Assembly: GCA_029975215.1 (NCBI GenBank)
Contig: JARKPO010000035.1
Span: 124,001 to 188,000, forward strand
DNA from: Levilinea sp.
GTDB taxonomy: Bacteria > Chloroflexota > Anaerolineae > Anaerolineales > Anaerolineaceae
DNA length: 64,000 nt
Reading direction: 5' to 3'
Positions within the stretch are counted from its first letter, which is position 1; every line of letters begins with the position of its first letter. A program made the position numbers and the translations under genes. The notes beneath the pieces are model-generated. The model made no database searches. It was not told the origin of the DNA and was given only the letters and a program-made list of their open reading frames with translations. Below are positions 50,998 through 58,751 of this stretch, one piece after another.

Positions 50998-51918
50998 TCA
51001 GTTCTTCCAATGGCGTGTACCGCGTAAGAAGACGTCCCCCACCATCGGTTTCTTACCCGCAGGCTGCACCTCATCCAACACCAGCAGCCCTTGGGCTGTG
51101 CCAAAGGCAGGTTTCCCGCCCGCAATTACCCGTTGGCCAGGCTCCCCTTTCCCCGCGGCGGCGTGCGCTCGCAGCACCTTCAGCAGGCTTCCGTTCACGA
51201 AAGTGAATGCCCCTGGCCAGGGGGTAAAGGCGCGCACTCGCCGCACCAGCGCTTCGGCACTCTGGGTGAAATCCAGCTGCCCTTCTTCTTTTTTGATCAT
51301 ACCCGCATAGGTGGCCCCCTCTTCTGGCTGCGGTACAGCCGTCAGGCGGCCTTCCAGATAGGCCGGCAGGCACTCTACCAGCAAATCCGCCCCCATCTGC
51401 GCCAGGCGCGCGCTCAGTGTGGCGGCGTTATCGTCCTCAGAAACGGCCGTAACCCGCCGCGCCAGGGTGGGGCCAGTATCAATCCCTGCGTCCAGCTTCA
51501 TGATGGTCACACCCGTTTCGCGGTCGCCGTGCAGCAGGGCTGCCTGAATGGGCGCAGCCCCTCGCCAGCGAGGCAGCAGCGAGGCGTGCACATTGATCAC
51601 GCCGAAACGCGGCAAATCCAACACGTTCTGACGCAAAATCTGCCCGTAGGCCGTCACCACAATCAAATCCGGTGCCCAGGAAATCAGCTGTTCCTGAGCT
51701 TCAGGAGCACGTAATCTTTCCGGCTGAATGGTGGGCAGTCCCAATTGGTCGGCCAGCAGCTTCACTGGCGGCGGGGTCAGGGTGCGCCCGCGCCCTGCCG
51801 GCCGGTCTGGCTGTGTCACCACCCCCACCACAGGATAATGAGCCGCCAACCGCTCTAAGGATGGAAGGGCAAAGTCGGGCGACCCCATAAAGACAACTCG
51901 TAACGTGTTTTCTGACAT
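50998..51918 (-). CDS. fmt: Methionyl-tRNA formyltransferase
   Basis: 306 residues. VVFMGSPDFALPSLERL is the N-terminal motif. DLIVVTAYGQILRQNVLDLPRFGVINVHASLLPRWRGAAPIQAAL contains the catalytic Asn-His pair. GVTIMKLDAGIDTGP and GATYAGMIKKEEGQLDF complete the fold. It formylates initiator Met-tRNA. The ATG at 51918 is preceded by an extended -10 box 7 nt upstream and no ribosome-binding site, which suggests a leaderless mRNA. Divergent from the DUF4870 gene; a def gene is not in the window. Confidence 0.95.
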   Translation of the reverse strand: MSENTLRVVFMGSPDFALPSLERLAAHYPVVGVVTQPDRPAGRGRTLTPPPVKLLADQLGLPTIQPERLRAPEAQEQLISWAPDLIVVTAYGQILRQNVLDLPRFGVINVHASLLPRWRGAAPIQAALLHGDRETGVTIMKLDAGIDTGPTLARRVTAVSEDDNAATLSARLAQMGADLLVECLPAYLEGRLTAVPQPEEGATYAGMIKKEEGQLDFTQSAEALVRRVRAFTPWPGAFTFVNGSLLKVLRAHAAAGKGEPGQRVIAGGKPAFGTAQGLLVLDEVQPAGKKPMVGDVFLRGTRHWKN

Positions 51919-51925
51919 CGGCTCA

Positions 51926-51934
51926 ATTTTAACA
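51926..51934 (-). promoter_or_regulatory. fmt: Extended -10 promoter of fmt, leaderless geometry
   Basis: Minus strand TGTTAAAAT (TAAAAT is the complement of 51926-51931), 7 nt from the fmt ATG. Confidence 0.6.
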
Positions 51935-51948
51935 CAATTCGGGTAGAA

Positions 51949-51976
51949 TTGACGCCTGGAGAGATTAGTGTACAAT
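51949..51976 (+). promoter_or_regulatory. Promoter of the DUF4870 gene
   Basis: TTGACG (51949-51954), 16-bp spacer, TACAAT (51971-51976). Leader of about 70 nt with AAGGAG before the ATG. Confidence 0.6.
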
Positions 51977-52051
51977 GAGCTTGGGGGGTGAAGCCCTGCC
52001 AAACCCTCAAGGACTTCTCACTTTTTTTGGATCCATCAAGGAGTTGTTGAA

Positions 52052-52483
52052 ATGACCGTCAATCCAAACCCTGCCCCTGCGCCTCTTTCCCCTTCAGAAG
52101 AACGCACCTGGGCCATGCTGTCCCACCTGTCTGTGCTGGCCAACCTGTTCACCGGCTTTTTGGGGCCGGTGGCCGCTCTGATCATCTACCTGGTGTACAA
52201 GGGCCGCTCCCGCTATGTAGCTTACCAATCCCTGCAGTCTCTCATCATGCAAGGTGTGCTGTGGATCGGCGGCGGCATCCTCACCGGAATCACCTGGACC
52301 ATCACCGGCGTGCTTTCGGCCGTGCTGGTAGGCATCTGCCTGATCCCCATCGCCATTGTCATCAGCCTGCTGCCGTTGGTTGCCATCGTTTACGGCATCG
52401 TCGGCGCGGTCAAATGCAATAACGGGGAAGATTTTCAATACTGGCAAATCGGCCAGTGGGTGCGCAGCACCTACACCGGCTAG
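52052..52483 (+). CDS. DUF4870-family membrane protein
   Basis: 143 residues. A Pro-rich N-terminus, then SEERTWAMLSHLSVLANLFTGFLGPVAALIIYLVYKGRSRYVAYQSLQSL, which is the DUF4870 core. Two further helices (GVLWIGGGILTG, LLPLVAIVYGIVGAVKC) follow. These are small polytopic proteins, widely distributed and of unknown function. AAGGAG lies before the ATG, and the gene has its own promoter divergent from fmt. Confidence 0.9.
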   Translation: MTVNPNPAPAPLSPSEERTWAMLSHLSVLANLFTGFLGPVAALIIYLVYKGRSRYVAYQSLQSLIMQGVLWIGGGILTGITWTITGVLSAVLVGICLIPIAIVISLLPLVAIVYGIVGAVKCNNGEDFQYWQIGQWVRSTYTG

Positions 52484-52534
52484 TCTTCGTCCTCTCACCC
52501 GGATCCAGAGCGTCCAAAAAATGGACGCTCTGTT

Positions 52535-53599
52535 TTATTGCAGCACCTCCAGGCGCGGCCCTTCCGGCGTGTCCATCACCTGCCAGCCCAGGCTTTGAAT
52601 TTCCCCGCGCAGCCGGTCTGCTTCAGCCCAATCGCGCCGTTCGCGGGCCTGTTGGCGCTCCGCAGCCAGCCGCAACACGGCATCAGGGGCCTGCCGTACC
52701 TGCCCTGCCGCCGCGCGCTCCTCTTCCAGCGCCTGCAGCGCCCGCTCCCAGCTTCCCACGCGCAGCCCGCGAGATCCATCCGTCAGCGGCTGAAAGACTC
52801 CCAGGAGCGATAAAGGCCAGCGGCTGCCGTTTTCAAAGCGCTGTTCCGCCCCGCCCCGTCCCAACGTCACCCCGCCTGCGCCCATCACCTGAGCCGTTCC
52901 CGCGCTCAAATCCAAAATTACCGCCGTGCGCTCATCCACCCCCAATATGGTGCAGTCCGCAGGAAGACGAGTTTTCAGTACCGCAAAACGTTCTGTTCCC
53001 ATGAAGCAGTGCGAAGTATCCAGTTCATCACCACCGTCGCGATTGTTCCAATGCGGCACAACCACCAGGTTCAAGCCAAAAGGCTGGAAAAATTCCAGCC
53101 CGCGTTTCCAATGCGGGTCTTCACCCACCTTGTAAATTTCATACACCGGCAGGCAAAACGTGCTGACCGCCAGTGTGGCCGCGCTGGTCAAAATCACATC
53201 CGCCCCCAAGCGGTGGCGCGCCTGCACCCAGTCCCAGGCCAGGCTGCCCCGCAGCTGGCGCACGGCATAGCTGGGCGAACCGGCCCCCATGTAAATCAGG
53301 TGGCTGTGCAGCAGCACCTCGTTCACGCTGGGATTTTCCGGACTTTGCGGCGTTCCCCGCTTACGCGCAGGCACCACCGTCACCTCCGGCTGGTAATTTT
53401 GCAGCCGCTGGCGGATAAAATCCGCCACCCGTCCTGCCACCCGATCCGAGTTCAATTCATAACCCGCTGGCGTCTCCAGCAGACTCACCCGCACAGGCCG
53501 CGGCTGCCCCTGCGCCAGGGCCTCAAAAAGCTGCCCGCCGCTGTGGGTGGTTTCGCCCGACCCCAACAGTGCTACCTTCCCCGGCTTCAACCCATCCAT
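52535..53599 (-). CDS. Peptidase-S51-like protein with CysRS-type C-terminal tail
   Basis: 354 residues. Residues 1 to about 290 resemble the S51/cyanophycinase class-I-amidotransferase-like fold: KVALLGSGE, LIYMGAGSPSYAVRQLRGSLAW, ILTSAATLAVSTFCL at the nucleophile-elbow position (the usual G-x-S-A-G-A is changed) and TILGVDERTAVIL. The last 50 residues (PDAVLRLAAERQQARERRDWAEADRLRGEI... DTPEGPRL) match the tail of cysteinyl-tRNA synthetases. No aminoacyl-tRNA synthetase core is present. It lies 21 bp downstream of an ABC pair. The catalytic state is uncertain, and a role linked to tRNA or peptides is speculative. Confidence 0.65.
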   Translation of the reverse strand: MDGLKPGKVALLGSGETTHSGGQLFEALAQGQPRPVRVSLLETPAGYELNSDRVAGRVADFIRQRLQNYQPEVTVVPARKRGTPQSPENPSVNEVLLHSHLIYMGAGSPSYAVRQLRGSLAWDWVQARHRLGADVILTSAATLAVSTFCLPVYEIYKVGEDPHWKRGLEFFQPFGLNLVVVPHWNNRDGGDELDTSHCFMGTERFAVLKTRLPADCTILGVDERTAVILDLSAGTAQVMGAGGVTLGRGGAEQRFENGSRWPLSLLGVFQPLTDGSRGLRVGSWERALQALEEERAAAGQVRQAPDAVLRLAAERQQARERRDWAEADRLRGEIQSLGWQVMDTPEGPRLEVLQ

Positions 53600-53620
53600 G
53601 CTCCACCTTTTGTTTGCCGC

Positions 53621-55444
53621 TCAATCACCCGTCACCGTCTGCACCGCCGCCGGTTCACCCATTGGCCCAAACTGCCGCCGGTATAGATCCGCATACAGGC
53701 CGTTCTCTCTCAGCAGCGTCTCATGCGTGCCCTGCTCCACCAACGCCCCATCTTGAATCACCAGGAGCTGATCCGCATTGCGGATAGTGGACAGGCGGTG
53801 GGCGATCACAAAGCTGGTACGGCCTTGCAGCAGCCGGTTCAGCGCCTGTTGAATCATGACCTCGGTACGGGTGTCAATGCTGGCCGTAGCCTCATCCAAA
53901 ATTAAAATGCGCGGGTCGGCCAGCACCGCCCGGGCGATGGATATCAATTGGCGCTGGCCCTGGCTCAGCAGCTTACCGCGTTCGCCCACTTCGGTCTGAT
54001 AACCGTTGGGCAGCTTACGGATAAATTCATCCGCGTTGGCCACCTTAGCTGCCGCCATCACTTCCTCGTCGCTGGCGTCCAGCCGCCCATAGCGCAAATT
54101 ATCCATCACCGTTCCAGAAAATAAGAACGGCTCCTGGGTCACAATTCCCATCTTGCGCCGCAGACTGCGCTGAGCTACCCGGCGTACATCCAAACCGTCC
54201 ACCAACACCTTTCCCTCATCCGGGTCATAGAAACGCGCCAGCAGGCTCACCAGGGTGGTCTTTCCGGCCCCCGTAGGCCCCACGATGGCAAAGGTCTGCC
54301 CCGGTGCTACGCGGAAAGATACATCCTGTAAAACCATCTCCTCCCGATCGTAGCCAAAGGAGACGTGCTCAAACACCACCTCGCCGCGCACATCCGTCAG
54401 CTCCACCGCATCCGGTTCGTCCTTCACCGTCACAGGCAGATCCAGCAGATCAAACACGCGTTCCGCCGCCGCCAGGGCCGATTGCGCTGTGGTCCACATC
54501 TGCGCTACCGTTTGAATGGGCCGGAAGAAGTTCTGAACATATTGGATAAAGGCCACCACCGTTCCTGGCGTCACCATCCCTCGGATGGCCAACATTCCGC
54601 CCATCGCCACCACCAGGGCCAGATCCAACGTGCTGAGCACATCCATGGCCGGAGAAAAAGCGGATGTCACCGCCGTGGCATTCACATTGGCGTCGCGGTT
54701 GGCCGCGTTTCGCTCTGCAAAGCGCTGCACATTGCGGTCTGTGCGGTTAAACGCCTGGGCCACCTTCACCGCGCTCAGCTCTTCCTGCAAATCCGCCGAA
54801 ACATCCCCCAGCGTCTCGCGTGTGCGTCGGAAAGCCCGCCGCGCCCATTGGGTAAAAATCCGCGTGGTCCACAACAGCACCGGAACCATCACCAAAACTG
54901 CCAGGCCCAGCTGCCAGCTTAACAGCATCATCGCCACGCCGATACCCACCAGAGAGAACAAGGCCCCAATCATCTGGGCCAGCGCCTGACTGAAGAACGA
55001 ATTAAGTGCGTCAATATCGTTCACCAGGCGGCTCATCAAATCTCCCGCAGCTTTGCTTTCCAGATATTGCAGCGAAAGGCCTTGCAGCTTGTCAAAAACG
55101 CGCTGGCGTAAATCCGCCAGCAGCTGCATCCCCGCGCGGGCCATAAAGTACACCTGATACCGAAAGGCGATCATATTCAGGAAGTACACCCCTGCCAGCG
55201 CCACCATTGTCCAGGCCAGCCCTGTCAGGTCCTTCTTCACAATCAGGGTGTCCACCGCCCGGCCAATTAGAACCGGCCCGGCCCCCTGCGCCGCCGCCGA
55301 TACCAACACCAGCCCCATGGCCGCCGCCACCCAACCCCAATAGGGCTGCAGAAGCCGCACCATCCGTCCCACTACCTGGCGGCTGTTCTTGGCCTTTTCT
55401 TCTGTCGATTCCGCTAATTGCCGCATTGGGCCGCCTTGCATCAT
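53621..55444 (-). CDS. ABC exporter, fused membrane and ATPase domains (second half-transporter)
   Basis: 607 residues. An ABC_membrane domain with six helices (starting WGWVAAAMGLVLVSAAAQ) is followed by the ATPase: Walker A IVGPTGAGKTTLVSLLARFYDP, Q-loop TQEPFLFSGTV, signature LLSQGQRQLISIARA and Walker B ILILDEATASID with the catalytic Glu. Both are MsbA/multidrug-like. It overlaps the preceding ABC gene by 4 bp (ATGA), so the two probably form a heterodimeric exporter. The substrate is unknown, and the upstream MarR regulator suggests a response to a toxic compound. Confidence 0.9.
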   Translation of the reverse strand: MMQGGPMRQLAESTEEKAKNSRQVVGRMVRLLQPYWGWVAAAMGLVLVSAAAQGAGPVLIGRAVDTLIVKKDLTGLAWTMVALAGVYFLNMIAFRYQVYFMARAGMQLLADLRQRVFDKLQGLSLQYLESKAAGDLMSRLVNDIDALNSFFSQALAQMIGALFSLVGIGVAMMLLSWQLGLAVLVMVPVLLWTTRIFTQWARRAFRRTRETLGDVSADLQEELSAVKVAQAFNRTDRNVQRFAERNAANRDANVNATAVTSAFSPAMDVLSTLDLALVVAMGGMLAIRGMVTPGTVVAFIQYVQNFFRPIQTVAQMWTTAQSALAAAERVFDLLDLPVTVKDEPDAVELTDVRGEVVFEHVSFGYDREEMVLQDVSFRVAPGQTFAIVGPTGAGKTTLVSLLARFYDPDEGKVLVDGLDVRRVAQRSLRRKMGIVTQEPFLFSGTVMDNLRYGRLDASDEEVMAAAKVANADEFIRKLPNGYQTEVGERGKLLSQGQRQLISIARAVLADPRILILDEATASIDTRTEVMIQQALNRLLQGRTSFVIAHRLSTIRNADQLLVIQDGALVEQGTHETLLRENGLYADLYRRQFGPMGEPAAVQTVTGD

Positions 55445-57204
55445 CGTACCGCCTCCTCCAGTGCCGCTTGTAATTCGGCCTGGTCTCCAAATTGTGTCGC
55501 CAACAACTCAGCGTAAATTTCACAGCAGTCCATCAATTCTCGATGGGTGCCCTGGGCAATCAACTGCCCCTGATCCAAAAGCAGGATCAAATCCGCGCTG
55601 CGCACCGTGCTGATGCGCTGGGCGATGACAAAGGTCGTGCGCCCCTGGCGAAGCTGTTCCAGCGCCTGCTGAATCTTGTATTCTGTCTCCGCATCCACCG
55701 ATGAGGTGCTGTCGTCCATGATTAAAATGCGCGGGTTCACCAGCAGCGCCCTTGCGATGGCTACACGCTGTTTTTGCCCACCCGAAAGCCCCACACCGCG
55801 CTCCCCAATCACCGTGTCGTAGCCTTCCGGCAGTTCACGCACAAAATCATCCACCTGAGCCGCCCGCGCCGCCGCTTCCACCTCTTCCAGGCTGGCTTCC
55901 GGACGCCCGTAGGCGATGTTCTCGCGCAGCGTCCCCGAGAACAAGGTCGTCTCCTGCAGGACAATCCCAATCTGCGAACGCAAGGATTCCAAAGTCACCT
56001 CGCGCACATCCACCCCATCAATGCACACGCGGCCCTGGGTCACATCGTAAAACCGCGGAATCAGATTGATGATCGTCGATTTCCCTGATCCCGTCCGCCC
56101 CAAAATAGCCACCGTTTGGTTGGGCTGCACCTCAAAGCTGATGTCGGTAATCACGTCCTGTTCGCTGCCCGCATAGCGGAAGCTGACCCCTTCGAAGCTT
56201 ACCCTGCCGTGAATGGCTGGCAGCGCCTGCGCCCCGGGTTTATCCTTCACTTCCAATTCTGCGTCCATCACCTCAAACAGACGTTCGGCACTGGCTTCGG
56301 CACGAGACAGGGCTGAGCCAACAAACCCCAACATGAACACGGGCATCAAGAAAAAGCCCTGATACCCCACAAAAGCCACTAATTCTCCCAGGCTCATCAT
56401 TTCGCGGATCACCTGCCCGCCGCCAACCCACACCACCCCCACTACACCCATATTGGCGATGAAGAAAATCAGCGGAAAACTGCTGGAAAACAGGCGGATG
56501 AGCTTCAGATTCTCGCCCAGATACTCGTTGTTACGCACCCCAAAGCGCTGCTGCTCATAATCTTCGCGGGCAAACGCCTTCACCACGCGGATCCCCGCCA
56601 GATTCTCCTGTAAAACAGCGTTTAATTCGCCCAGTTTCTGCTGTACCGACTTGGAAAGCGGCATGATCCCGCGTACAAACAGCATAAACACCACCAGAAT
56701 CGGCGGGATCATCAGCAGAAAAATGCCGGTTAGCAGAGCGTTCATCGAGAATAGGATAATCAGCGTGCCCACCAACAGCAGCACCGCCGAAACCAATTGC
56801 AGCAGGCCGTTGCCCACGAACATACGCACCAATTCCACATCTGAGGTCATGCGCGTCATCAGCTTACCGGTTTGCGACTGGTCATGGTAACTGAAGCTCA
56901 GGCGCTGCAAGCGGTCAAAAATCGCGTTGCGCAGCTCATAGGCAATCCCTTGCGAGGTCACTTCCGAAAGGTAGCCCTGCAGGAAGTTAAACACCCCGCG
57001 CAGCGCAGCGACAGCCACCAAAAGCCCCGCCAGGGTCCAGATTCGTCCCATGTTCATCGAGGTGATGCCGTCGTCAATCACCTGTCGCAGCAGCTGGGGG
57101 GTGTACAAATTGGCCGCGTTGACCACCAACAGGCTCAAAAATGCCCCCGCAGCCGGCAGGGAGTATTTCCGAAGATACTGTAAAGCCCGGCGAATTCCTT
57201 TCAT
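55441..57204 (-). CDS. ABC exporter, fused membrane and ATPase domains (first half-transporter)
   Basis: 587 residues. Six-helix membrane domain (KYSLPAAGAFLSLLVVNAANLYTPQLLRQVIDDGI onwards), then Walker A ILGRTGSGKSTIINLIPRFYDVT, Q-loop VLQETTLFSGTLRENIAYG, signature GLSGGQKQRVAIARALL and Walker B ILIMDDSTSSVDAETE. The Walker B reads MDD instead of the usual LDE, so the catalytic Glu is replaced by Asp. This is a feature of the degenerate site in heterodimeric exporters such as BmrCD and TM287/288, and supports pairing with the next gene. ATGA overlap on both sides. Confidence 0.9.
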   Translation of the reverse strand: MKGIRRALQYLRKYSLPAAGAFLSLLVVNAANLYTPQLLRQVIDDGITSMNMGRIWTLAGLLVAVAALRGVFNFLQGYLSEVTSQGIAYELRNAIFDRLQRLSFSYHDQSQTGKLMTRMTSDVELVRMFVGNGLLQLVSAVLLLVGTLIILFSMNALLTGIFLLMIPPILVVFMLFVRGIMPLSKSVQQKLGELNAVLQENLAGIRVVKAFAREDYEQQRFGVRNNEYLGENLKLIRLFSSSFPLIFFIANMGVVGVVWVGGGQVIREMMSLGELVAFVGYQGFFLMPVFMLGFVGSALSRAEASAERLFEVMDAELEVKDKPGAQALPAIHGRVSFEGVSFRYAGSEQDVITDISFEVQPNQTVAILGRTGSGKSTIINLIPRFYDVTQGRVCIDGVDVREVTLESLRSQIGIVLQETTLFSGTLRENIAYGRPEASLEEVEAAARAAQVDDFVRELPEGYDTVIGERGVGLSGGQKQRVAIARALLVNPRILIMDDSTSSVDAETEYKIQQALEQLRQGRTTFVIAQRISTVRSADLILLLDQGQLIAQGTHRELMDCCEIYAELLATQFGDQAELQAALEEAVR

Positions 57205-57692
57205 ACACTGCCTTCCTTTTCATCTGCCGCCGCGCACTCCGCGCAGTGGCCGGGGTACCCCTCTTTGCAAAGTAGATCAACAAACCGTTGGAGCAGAGTC
57301 AGACCCTCATCCAGCCGCTCCAGCTCTCCGCTGGAGAAATCCGCCAAAAGCTGCGCCAAGCGCCCCTCCACTGCCTGGTGCGCCTTCCGCAGGGCCTCCT
57401 CCCCTGCGGGGGTGATCTCCAACCGCACCATGCGCCGGTCGTTCTGGTCTGGCGTGCGCATCACCCAGCCGCGTTCCACCAGCGTAGCCACCGAATTAGA
57501 CATCGTCGCCAGGCTCACCGACTGGCGTTCTGCCAATTCGCTCAAATTGTGCGGGCCTTCGTGCAGCAGCATCAACAGACGAAAATGGGCCGGGGTACGT
57601 CCCGCGGCTGTACCGCGCAGTTCGCCCGCCATGAAATGCAGCAGCATGGGGATCAAACGAACCATACGGTGAGCAATTTCAGTTTGAGTCAT
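57201..57692 (-). CDS. MarR-family transcriptional regulator
   Basis: 163 residues. Winged helix-turn-helix: HFRLLMLLHEGPHNLSELAERQSVSLATMSNSVATLVERGWVMRTPDQNDRRMVRLEITPAG. The N- and C-terminal helices form the dimer. The C-terminal tail carries cysteines (LLCKEGYPGHCAECAA, C-x7-CxxC) that could sense redox or metals. It probably represses its own operon (MarR-ABC-ABC-S51-like). The promoter is well formed, and the sequence TTAGCTCTCCTAA (57699-57711) between promoter and ATG is a weak palindrome. The ATG overlaps the ABC gene by 4 bp at its 3' end. Confidence 0.92.
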   Translation of the reverse strand: MTQTEIAHRMVRLIPMLLHFMAGELRGTAAGRTPAHFRLLMLLHEGPHNLSELAERQSVSLATMSNSVATLVERGWVMRTPDQNDRRMVRLEITPAGEEALRKAHQAVEGRLAQLLADFSSGELERLDEGLTLLQRFVDLLCKEGYPGHCAECAAADEKEGSV

Positions 57693-57726
57693 AATTGGTT
57701 AGCTCTCCTAAGTATTTACCAGCTCG

Positions 57727-57755
57727 ATTATACAAGCCAACCCGCAATTTCGCAA
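57727..57755 (-). promoter_or_regulatory. Promoter of the MarR-ABC operon
   Basis: Minus strand: TTGCGA (complement of 57750-57755), 17-bp spacer, TATAAT (complement of 57727-57732). The leader is about 28 nt and contains a GGAGAG site. Confidence 0.65.
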
Positions 57756-57796
57756 GGTGCTGTGCAAGCTTTGCAGGTTTTATCGGGAATTTCGGG

Positions 57797-57802
57797 TAAA
57801 AT
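57797..57802 (+). promoter_or_regulatory. -10 box of the 57809 gene, leaderless geometry
   Basis: TAAAAT (57797-57802), then GAAAAT and the ATG at 57809. No ribosome-binding site is visible. Confidence 0.4.
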
Positions 57803-57808
57803 GAAAAT

Positions 57809-58177
57809 ATGCACCCCGCAGATGCCCGCCCCCAGGTAGAAGCCGAGCTGCGCCGCGCCCAAAGCGCCCGCAGCGCCGGTGATGAAGGTCGTGCGCGCGT
57901 TTGTGCCCGCCGTGCCGCGGGTGCTGCCGCCCGCGCGTATCTACACTGCCTGGGCTTGCCAGCCGCCCCCTCGGTCATCGACAACCTGCACCTGCTGTCC
58001 AACCGCGCCGAACTGCCCGCGCATGTACAAACCGGCATCCAGCGCTTGATGCTGCGGGTCGACGCCGACTACCGTCTGCCCGCGGACATTGATTTGATCC
58101 AGGAAGCGCGCCTGGTGTGCAAACACTTGCTTGAAATCACCCCATGTTCCCCCGGAGAAATTCATCCTCATGTCTGA
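57809..58177 (+). CDS. Small Ala/Arg-rich helical protein, HEPN-like
   Basis: 122 residues, entirely helical in appearance: AELRRAQSARSAGDEGRARVCARRAAGAAARAYLHCL, followed by a hydrophobic loop and ADIDLIQEARLVCKHLLEI. The pattern of paired helices with A-R-x-C-A-R-R-A-A resembles HEPN-type bundles, but the R-x4-6-H nuclease motif is not evident. It overlaps the glutaredoxin-like gene by 8 bp and is divergent from the MarR operon. Function unknown; the HEPN relationship is a suggestion only. Confidence 0.5.
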   Translation: MHPADARPQVEAELRRAQSARSAGDEGRARVCARRAAGAAARAYLHCLGLPAAPSVIDNLHLLSNRAELPAHVQTGIQRLMLRVDADYRLPADIDLIQEARLVCKHLLEITPCSPGEIHPHV

Positions 58178-58427
58178 TTCTCAAAACGCCCCCCAAATCA
58201 TCCTGTACGGAACCAACTGGTGCGGAGATACTCGCCGTGCCCGCGCTTTTTTGGATGAGCGCCAGGTTCCCTACACTTATATTGATATTGACCAAAACAC
58301 CGAGGCAGCTCGTTTCGTCAAAGAGGTCAATAACGGCTACCGCAGCGTGCCCACCATCGTTTTTCCCGACGGCAGCACTTTGACCGAGCCGAGCACCACC
58401 CAGCTAGCCGCCAAACTGAACCTCTAA
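58170..58427 (+). CDS. Glutaredoxin-like protein with single active-site cysteine
   Basis: 85 residues. The thioredoxin-fold core is PQIILYGTNWCGDTRRARAFLDERQVPYTYIDIDQN, then RSVPTIVFPDGSTLTEPSTTQLAAKL. The cis-Pro loop (SVPT) and the second half agree with mycoredoxin/NrdH-type proteins. The active site reads C-G-D-T, so the second Cys of CxxC is missing. A monothiol mechanism, using low-molecular-weight thiol, is implied. Start at ATG 58170 with CGGAG about 13 nt upstream, overlapping the upstream gene by 8 bp; an in-frame TTG 39 nt earlier is less likely. Confidence 0.85.
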   Translation: MSDSQNAPQIILYGTNWCGDTRRARAFLDERQVPYTYIDIDQNTEAARFVKEVNNGYRSVPTIVFPDGSTLTEPSTTQLAAKLNL

Positions 58428-58445
58428 TATCCCTTCACCGATAAA

Positions 58446-58487
58446 AACAGCCGCCTCAGCCGGTTTGCCCCCGGCTGCGCGGCTGTT
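58446..58487 (-). terminator. Cruciform-like terminator for the 58509 gene
   Basis: AACAGCCGC (58446-58454) with GCGGCTGTT (58479-58487), and internally AGCCGG (58458-58463) with CCGGCT (58471-58476). A T5 run follows on the minus strand. Confidence 0.7.
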
Positions 58488-58508
58488 AAGGAACGAGGCG
58501 TCATCCCT

Positions 58509-58748
58509 CTAGCGCCGGCTGCGGTACCACATCCACACCACCAAAATCCCCAGCCCCAGGCCCATCAGCACCCATACAAACACCCCAGAGCCTTCAGCCG
58601 TGCGCCTCTCCAAAACCACCTCAGGTGGCTGGGTCAAGCGGCGCCGCAAGTGATCCACAAAAGGCCGCGGCGGCTCTACCGGGCTGAGGGTAAACATCAA
58701 TTGTTCTTCCAAACTGCGCACAACGTCTTCATCCAAACCTGCACACAT
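58509..58748 (-). CDS. Tiny single-pass membrane protein next to a sigma factor
   Basis: 79 residues. An N-terminal cytoplasmic stretch (MFTLSPVEPPRPFVDHLRRRL) is followed by one helix, VFVWVLMGLGLGILVVWMWYRSRR, with a basic end. The PRPFVDHLRRRL motif resembles the segments found before the membrane helix in proteins that accompany ECF-like sigma factors in this phylum, suggesting an anti-sigma-like or co-regulator role (inference). AAAGGGG precedes the ATG. It is 3 bp downstream of degV, third in sigma-DegV-this gene. Confidence 0.6.
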   Translation of the reverse strand: MCAGLDEDVVRSLEEQLMFTLSPVEPPRPFVDHLRRRLTQPPEVVLERRTAEGSGVFVWVLMGLGLGILVVWMWYRSRR

Positions 58749-58751
58749 TCT

